Source of the DNA: Gammaproteobacteria bacterium
GTDB taxonomy: Bacteria > Pseudomonadota > Gammaproteobacteria > Steroidobacterales > Steroidobacteraceae
Assembly: GCA_013289615.1 (NCBI GenBank)
Contig: JABCZO010000003.1
Location: 62,001 to 126,000, forward strand
Length of the DNA: 64,000 nucleotides
Direction: 5' to 3'
The notes below the pieces were generated by a model. The model ran no database searches. It was given only the letters and a program-made list of their open reading frames with translations, and was not told the origin of the DNA. Each line of letters begins with the position of its first letter. Position 1 is the first letter of the stretch. Below, one piece after another: positions 59,673 through 64,000 of this stretch. A program made the position numbers and the translations under genes.

Positions 59673-60461
59673 GTGGCGCGAGGCAGAGGTCCCATTCTGA
59701 TCGTGTCGTCGCTGCTGCTGGCAGGTGGCGCCGCCTGGATGGCGAATAAATGGATCACCGCGCGCGCGATGCCCGCCCAGACGGTTTCCTCGAGCCGGGT
59801 GCTGACTGCCGCGATGAATCTGCCCCTGGGAACGCAGATCAGCAGCCGGCATGTCGGCAGTATAGAGATGATCCCCGGGCAGGAGCCGGTGGGCACTTTT
59901 CACGATGAGAGGGACATCGAGGGCAAGGTTACTTCGGTCAACGTCCCGGCCGGTCAGTTGTTGATGGCATCGATGTTCGCGAAAGAGGGCGAAAGCGCTC
60001 TGGCGGCGAATGTCGAGAAGGACAAGCGCGCCGTGACGGTACGCGTCGATGATGTGATCGGGGTCGCGGGCTTTCTGTTGCCGGGCAATCGCGTCGACGT
60101 GGTCGCAACCCGCAAGGATGAGCGCACCCAGGTCGTCACGTCCGAGACGATCCTCAATAACATCAAGGTGCTCGCGGTAGATCAAAGCGCCGCGACCAAC
60201 TCCAATGAACCGGTGGTGGTGCGAGCGGTGACGCTTGAAGTGACGCCGCAAGAGGCCGAGACGCTGCTTAAGGGGAAAGCGGCGGGCGCGATCCAGTTGG
60301 CGTTGCGTAATCCGCTCGATGACAGCGACGCCCGCCACAAGCAGCCCGAGACGGTCAAAGCGGTGGCCAAGTTGCCGGTCAAGGTTCCGGCTCCGGAGCG
60401 CGATCCGTCGATCACGGTTATCCGCGGCACCAGCATCGCGCACGAAGCGGAGCGCGAATAG
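59673..60461 (+). CDS. cpaB: Flp pilus assembly protein CpaB/RcpC
   Basis: 262 residues, GTG start. N-terminal TM anchor (ILIVSSLLLAGGAAWMANKW), then a SAF-like domain (LTAAMNLPLGTQISSRHVGS, VNVPAGQLLMASMF) and the RcpC region (RAVTVRVDDVIGVAGFLLPGN, then VDVVATRK). Periplasmic partner of the secretin, thought to gate or bind peptidoglycan. The next gene begins 4 bp later. Confidence 0.92.
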   Translation: MARGRGPILIVSSLLLAGGAAWMANKWITARAMPAQTVSSSRVLTAAMNLPLGTQISSRHVGSIEMIPGQEPVGTFHDERDIEGKVTSVNVPAGQLLMASMFAKEGESALAANVEKDKRAVTVRVDDVIGVAGFLLPGNRVDVVATRKDERTQVVTSETILNNIKVLAVDQSAATNSNEPVVVRAVTLEVTPQEAETLLKGKAAGAIQLALRNPLDDSDARHKQPETVKAVAKLPVKVPAPERDPSITVIRGTSIAHEAERE

Positions 60462-60465
60462 ACCT

Positions 60466-62085
60466 ATGTCGCATCAGGGGGCAACGATCAGAATGAAAAA
60501 AACGGGATCGGCGACGCCACGGAGCCGACGCCTTGCGCTGCTCGCGGCCGGTTTGATCTGCAGCATGGCTACCGTCGCGCAAACGCAGGCGCCGGTGTCG
60601 CCGCTGCCGGCGCCGCGGCCGCCGGCGGTAGCACAGCCGCCGCTGATCTCGGGCGGCGCCACGATCGATCTGGCGGTGCCGCTGTATCAGTCGCGTGTGG
60701 TCTCGGTCGTCACGGCGGCCAACCGGGTGTCGGTCGCGAACCCCGATGTCGCCGACATCGTGGTGATTTCACCGACCGAGCTGTACGTGCTCGGCAAGGA
60801 TCTGGGCACCACCAACGTGCTGCTCTGGGATCGTGACAATCATCTGATCGGCGCCATCGACGTCGAAGTGCAGCATGATCTGAACAGTCTCAAGCGCAAG
60901 TACGCCGAGCTGCTTCCCGGCCAGGCCATCGAGGTGCGCGCATCGCAACGCTCGATCGTGCTGTCCGGTCGTGTCACCGACGCGGAATCCCTGAATGCCG
61001 CGCAGCGTATCGCGGAGACTTATCTGGCGCAGGTGCAGACCGCCAAGCAGACCGCAACCTTCCAGCAGAGCTCGTCGTCGCGGCGGGAAGACAAGACGGT
61101 CGGTGAGGTGATCAATCTGCTGCAGGTGGGCGGTACGCAGCAGGTGATGATCGAGATCAAGGTGGCCGAGATCGCGCGCACCGAGGTCAAGCGACTCGAT
61201 GCGCAGTTCAACTCGATCGCACAGGGCCTGGGGCATTGGACCGCAGGCGGCGTCAATGGCGGCGCCACATTTCCCAATGCGATCTTCCTGCCGCAGAACG
61301 CCAATATGCCGATATTCACCAATCCGGCGCAATATGGCCCGGCGATCGACGAGTTCCAGCCGACCACGATGGCGATCCAGAACCAGGGTCTGTTCGCGAG
61401 CTTTCTGGACAAGAATTTTCTGTTCAATCTGGCCCTGGACGCCGCCACTCAGCAGGGCCTGGCCCGCATTCTGGCCGAGCCGACACTGACGACGCTGAGC
61501 GGACAGGAAGCCAATCTGCTGGAGGGCGGTTCCTTCCCGATCCCGGTGCCGCAGAACAACAATACCGTGACAATCGCCTTCAAGGATTTCGGCATCGCGG
61601 TGAAGTTTCTGCCGGTGGTGCTCAACAGCGGGCACATCAATCTGAAGCTGAACATCAGTGTCAGTGAGCTGGCGAGCACCAACACGGTGACGCTGGGTGT
61701 CGCCGGCAGCTCGAGCGTGTTCGTGATCCCGTCACTGAGCGAACGCAGCGCTTCGGGTGTGGTGGAGCTCAGCGACGGACAGACCATCGGACTTGCCGGG
61801 CTGCTGGACGAGACCACGACCACTCTTGTGAACAAGTTCCCGGGGCTCGGCGAGATTCCCGTGCTGGGAGCGTTGTTTCGCAGCCAGAACTACCAGAAGG
61901 GTGAAACCGAGCTGGTGATTCTGGTGACGCCGCGCCTGGCGCAGGCCCTGCCGGTCGGCAAGACCCGCCTGCCCACCGACTCGTACACCGAACCCTCCAA
62001 TTGGGACTACTTCGGGCGCGGTCGGCTGGAAGGCACCGGCCCGAAGACGCCTGACACAGGCGCTCCCGAAGGGACCACCAAATAA
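60466..62085 (+). CDS. cpaC: Tad secretin CpaC/RcpA
   Basis: 539 residues from the ATG at 60466; an ATG at 60493 is the alternative. Signal peptide to about AQTQA. A pilus-assembly N-domain (IDLAVPLYQSRVVSVVTAAN, VLGKDLGTTNVLLWDRDNHL), a BON-like part, then the secretin core (LLEGGSFPIPVPQNNNTVTI, DFGIAVKFLPVVL, GLAGLLDETTTTLVNKFPGLG, IPVLGALFRSQNYQKGETEL). Outer-membrane channel for the Flp pilus. Its stop overlaps the lipoprotein ATG by one base. Confidence 0.94.
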   Translation: MSHQGATIRMKKTGSATPRSRRLALLAAGLICSMATVAQTQAPVSPLPAPRPPAVAQPPLISGGATIDLAVPLYQSRVVSVVTAANRVSVANPDVADIVVISPTELYVLGKDLGTTNVLLWDRDNHLIGAIDVEVQHDLNSLKRKYAELLPGQAIEVRASQRSIVLSGRVTDAESLNAAQRIAETYLAQVQTAKQTATFQQSSSSRREDKTVGEVINLLQVGGTQQVMIEIKVAEIARTEVKRLDAQFNSIAQGLGHWTAGGVNGGATFPNAIFLPQNANMPIFTNPAQYGPAIDEFQPTTMAIQNQGLFASFLDKNFLFNLALDAATQQGLARILAEPTLTTLSGQEANLLEGGSFPIPVPQNNNTVTIAFKDFGIAVKFLPVVLNSGHINLKLNISVSELASTNTVTLGVAGSSSVFVIPSLSERSASGVVELSDGQTIGLAGLLDETTTTLVNKFPGLGEIPVLGALFRSQNYQKGETELVILVTPRLAQALPVGKTRLPTDSYTEPSNWDYFGRGRLEGTGPKTPDTGAPEGTTK

Positions 62086-62390
62086 TGTCACACAGGATGG
62101 ACACCATCATGCGCCACTTCGCTTTCGCCGCTGCGGCGGCCGGGCTGGTCCTGAGCGGCTGTGCTGCCCAGACGCCGCTCCAAGCCGACTACGGCAATTC
62201 GGTCAGACAGATGCAGAGGTACCAGGTCTACGACCGCAGGACCTTGTTTAAGCCGAATGCTGCGCCGGTCGAAGGCGCCGATCCCGACATGCTGAATCTG
62301 GCGGTGCAGTCGCTGCGCACCGAAAAAGTTGATCGCGCACAGGTCTCGCAGCCAATGACGATCAACATTGGCAGCCAGACCGGGCAGTAG
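62085..62390 (+). CDS. small Tad-locus lipoprotein
   Basis: 101 residues. A signal peptide ends in a lipobox LVLSGC (Cys about 26 if the start at 62085 is right; ATGs at 62097 and 62109 are alternatives). The mature part is short and hydrophilic. It occupies the place of CpaD/RcpB-like or pilotin genes, so a pilotin or secretin-assisting role is plausible; no clear CpaD homology is seen. Confidence 0.75.
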   Translation: MSHRMDTIMRHFAFAAAAAGLVLSGCAAQTPLQADYGNSVRQMQRYQVYDRRTLFKPNAAPVEGADPDMLNLAVQSLRTEKVDRAQVSQPMTINIGSQTGQ

Positions 62391-62395
62391 CGGCC

Positions 62396-63604
62396 ATGGC
62401 ACGTCAACGCGAACGCGGGGCAACGATGGTGCTGGTGGTCGTGGGCCTGTTCGCCCTGATCGCGGTCGCCGGCCTGGCCATCGATACGGCGCATGTGCTG
62501 CTGAACAAGTCACGTCTGCAGAGTGCGCTGGATGCCGCAGCGCTGGCCGCCGCGAAGGTACTGGATCAGACCGCGTCGACTGCGCAGGCGAGCGCGGCGG
62601 CCGGCAGTGTGTTTACGCTGAACCTCGCGCAGTATCAGGAGTTGCAGAACGCGGTCGGCGGGGGCGTCGCGCTGACGACCGAGTACTCGTCGACGCTCAT
62701 TCCGTTCTCAGCCGGCACCACGCCGGCGGCGTTCGTACGCACCTCGATTACCGGATTTCAGACATCGATGAGTCTGGTCTCGGTGCTGGGGATCAGCTCG
62801 ATCGCGGTCGCGGGCAATGCCGTCGCCGGCCCGAGTCCGGCCGTGGTGCAGGAGTGCAACATCATCCCGGTCTTTGTGTGCGGGAACGCTGCAGCGGGGG
62901 GCAACGGACTCCATGGCTATACAGTGAACCAGGTAACGGCTCTCAATGAACAGTCGGGTGCTGCCATCGGGCCCGGTAACTTCGGATATCTTGCATTGGG
63001 CGGTAACGGTGCGAACACATTACGCTCCAACCTGGCGGGTAACTATGCCGCTTGCGCCTCGATCGGCGGTTCGCTCACGACGAAGCCCGGCGTGAACTCA
63101 GGTCCGGTCTCGCAGGGCATCAATACACGGTTTAACATCTACCAGGGCCCGGTGTCGCCCGCCCAATACCCGCCGGACGTGATCAACAGCGCGGCGCATC
63201 AGACCAACCTGTCGATCGACGCGAACGGCAACGCGATTCAGGCCGGCCAGATCGTCACCACCGGCAGCCAGCTGACGTTCAACTACGCCGACTACCAGGC
63301 GTTGGTGGCGGCCGGCAGCTACGACACGCCGCCGTTACCCAGCGGTACGGCGGCGTTCGGCCGTCGCGTGATGGCAGCGCCGGTCGGCGATTGCACCGGT
63401 TTTGCCAACGGCAGAAGCACCGTCACCGTGAATGGTTTCATCTGCGTGTTTCTGCTGCAGGCGTTGACCGGCGGCGGAAAGGACCCGATCTTCGGCGAGG
63501 TCATCAACAGCTGCGATGCCGGCGGCCGGCCCGGTGTAGGGTCCAGCAACGTCGGACCACACATCATCGAGCTGTACAAGAGCGCCGGGAGCCCGGATTC
63601 ATGA
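62396..63604 (+). CDS. TadG-like Flp pilus assembly protein
   Basis: 402 residues. N-terminal MARQRERGATMVLVVVGLFA, then LIAVAGLAIDTAHVLLNKSR and LQSALDAAALAAAKVL is the Tad_N signature (PF13400-type) with its single TM. The long exported part is rich in Gly/Asn/Ser and holds several Cys residues. No clear VWA MIDAS motif. TadG/pseudopilin-like proteins contribute to pilus assembly at the envelope. The stop overlaps the next ATG (ATGA). Confidence 0.87.
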   Translation: MARQRERGATMVLVVVGLFALIAVAGLAIDTAHVLLNKSRLQSALDAAALAAAKVLDQTASTAQASAAAGSVFTLNLAQYQELQNAVGGGVALTTEYSSTLIPFSAGTTPAAFVRTSITGFQTSMSLVSVLGISSIAVAGNAVAGPSPAVVQECNIIPVFVCGNAAAGGNGLHGYTVNQVTALNEQSGAAIGPGNFGYLALGGNGANTLRSNLAGNYAACASIGGSLTTKPGVNSGPVSQGINTRFNIYQGPVSPAQYPPDVINSAAHQTNLSIDANGNAIQAGQIVTTGSQLTFNYADYQALVAAGSYDTPPLPSGTAAFGRRVMAAPVGDCTGFANGRSTVTVNGFICVFLLQALTGGGKDPIFGEVINSCDAGGRPGVGSSNVGPHIIELYKSAGSPDS

Positions 63605-64000
63605 GCCGCCAGCACTCTGGTCACGCCCGGCATCCCCCGCAGCGCGGGTTCGCGATGGTCGAGTTCACGATCGCGGCGCCGGTGCTGCTGTTTCTGATGT
63701 GCGGCACGGTCGAGTTCGGCCAGTACCTGATTCAGTACAGCACGCTCAACGATTCGGTGCGCAACGCCGCGCGTTACGTCGCCGGAGCGGCGCTGGATAG
63801 TACCGGCGCGCTGCTGCAGACCGGCGGCGCCTGGGGCACGATCGTGACGCACGGGCAGAACCTTGCAGTCCACGGCAATATCGCCGGCACCGGCGCCGCG
63901 CTGCTGCCCGGGCTCACGAGCGGGCAGATCACCGTGACGCAGAACGCGGCCACCGACAATATCACCGTGACCGCAGCCTACCCGTATCAATCGGTGTTCG
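63601..64000 (+). CDS. TadE-like pseudopilin, cut by window end
   Basis: About 133 codons are visible and the frame is open at the end. The N-terminus RGFAMVEFTIAAPVLLFLMC has the prepilin-like Gly-Phe with Glu +5 and a TM, then GTVEFGQYLIQYSTLNDSVR and NAARYVAGAAL, typical of TadE. The last part (GLTSGQITVTQNAATDNITV) is the TadE C-terminal beta region. The ATG at 63601 overlaps the TadG-like stop. Processed pseudopilin of the Tad system; the remaining tad genes are presumably beyond the window. Confidence 0.9.
   Translation, partial: MSRQHSGHARHPPQRGFAMVEFTIAAPVLLFLMCGTVEFGQYLIQYSTLNDSVRNAARYVAGAALDSTGALLQTGGAWGTIVTHGQNLAVHGNIAGTGAALLPGLTSGQITVTQNAATDNITVTAAYPYQSVF

Noticed and set aside
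1-64000. tRNA, rRNA, CRISPR array or prophage
   Set aside because: I looked for clover-leaf patterns with TTCGA-type arms, regularly spaced repeats and phage structural genes, and found none; a covariance-model search would be needed to be sure about tRNAs.

Overview
The window is uniformly GC-rich chromosomal DNA with tightly packed genes, many 4-bp ATGA/GTGA stop/start overlaps, and a gene content typical of an environmental gammaproteobacterium: PilY1/PilE, aroK-aroB, dGTPase, OxyR with its two redox cysteines, the tesA/ybbA/ybbP arrangement, and a contiguous trpEGDCFBA operon with an attenuator. A Steroidobacteraceae/Nevskiales/Xanthomonadales-like lineage is my inference from gene content and cannot be proved here. 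I see no prophage, CRISPR array, rRNA or tRNA gene.

Layout. 1-7.1 kb: 3' part of a pilY1-like gene, a pilE-like pilin, aroK, aroB, a dGTPase and pyrF. 7.4-10.3 kb: a small accessory patch with a VapB/VapC-type toxin-antitoxin pair, a membrane protein divergent from an HxlR regulator over two palindromic operators, and an O-methyltransferase. 10.3-20.7 kb: lipid metabolism (acyl-CoA ligase, GDSL esterase, acyl-CoA dehydrogenase) around the divergent esterase / YbbA-YbbP unit, two unknown genes, a LysR regulator and a methyltransferase. 20.7-26.5 kb: a long hairpin, a two-gene anion-type ABC importer, and oxyR translationally coupled to an alpha/beta hydrolase. 26.6-38.2 kb: a LysR regulator, a truncated and an intact NmrA-like gene, YceI and cytochrome b561-YceI, a tripartite RND efflux operon opposite its TetR regulator, and a BtuF-like binding protein.

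38.2-45.0 kb is the trp operon. It is preceded by a 28-residue leader peptide with three consecutive Trp codons, a credible antiterminator and a rho-independent terminator that ends 7 nt before trpE. 45.0-51.1 kb holds a run of little-known genes: a possible hotdog protein, a membrane TPR protein, an SLT-like protein, a peroxiredoxin-like protein without the catalytic cysteine, and a YeiH-type exporter coupled to a small Cys protein. 51.3-54.1 kb is a giant Sel1-repeat protein whose N-terminus looks like a transposase (TnpB-type) fragment.

54.1-56.5 kb carries an ICMT-like methyltransferase, a sterol-desaturase-family hydroxylase and a regulator that joins a receiver-like domain to an AraC domain. 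56.8-64.0 kb is the start of a Tad/Flp pilus locus: three tandem flp pilin genes, tadV/cpaA, an unexpected winged-helix-plus-AAA ATPase, cpaB, cpaC, a small lipoprotein, tadG-like and a tadE-like gene cut by the window end. Direct repeats 20 bp apart between the AraC-type regulator and flp1 suggest that this regulator controls the pilus locus.
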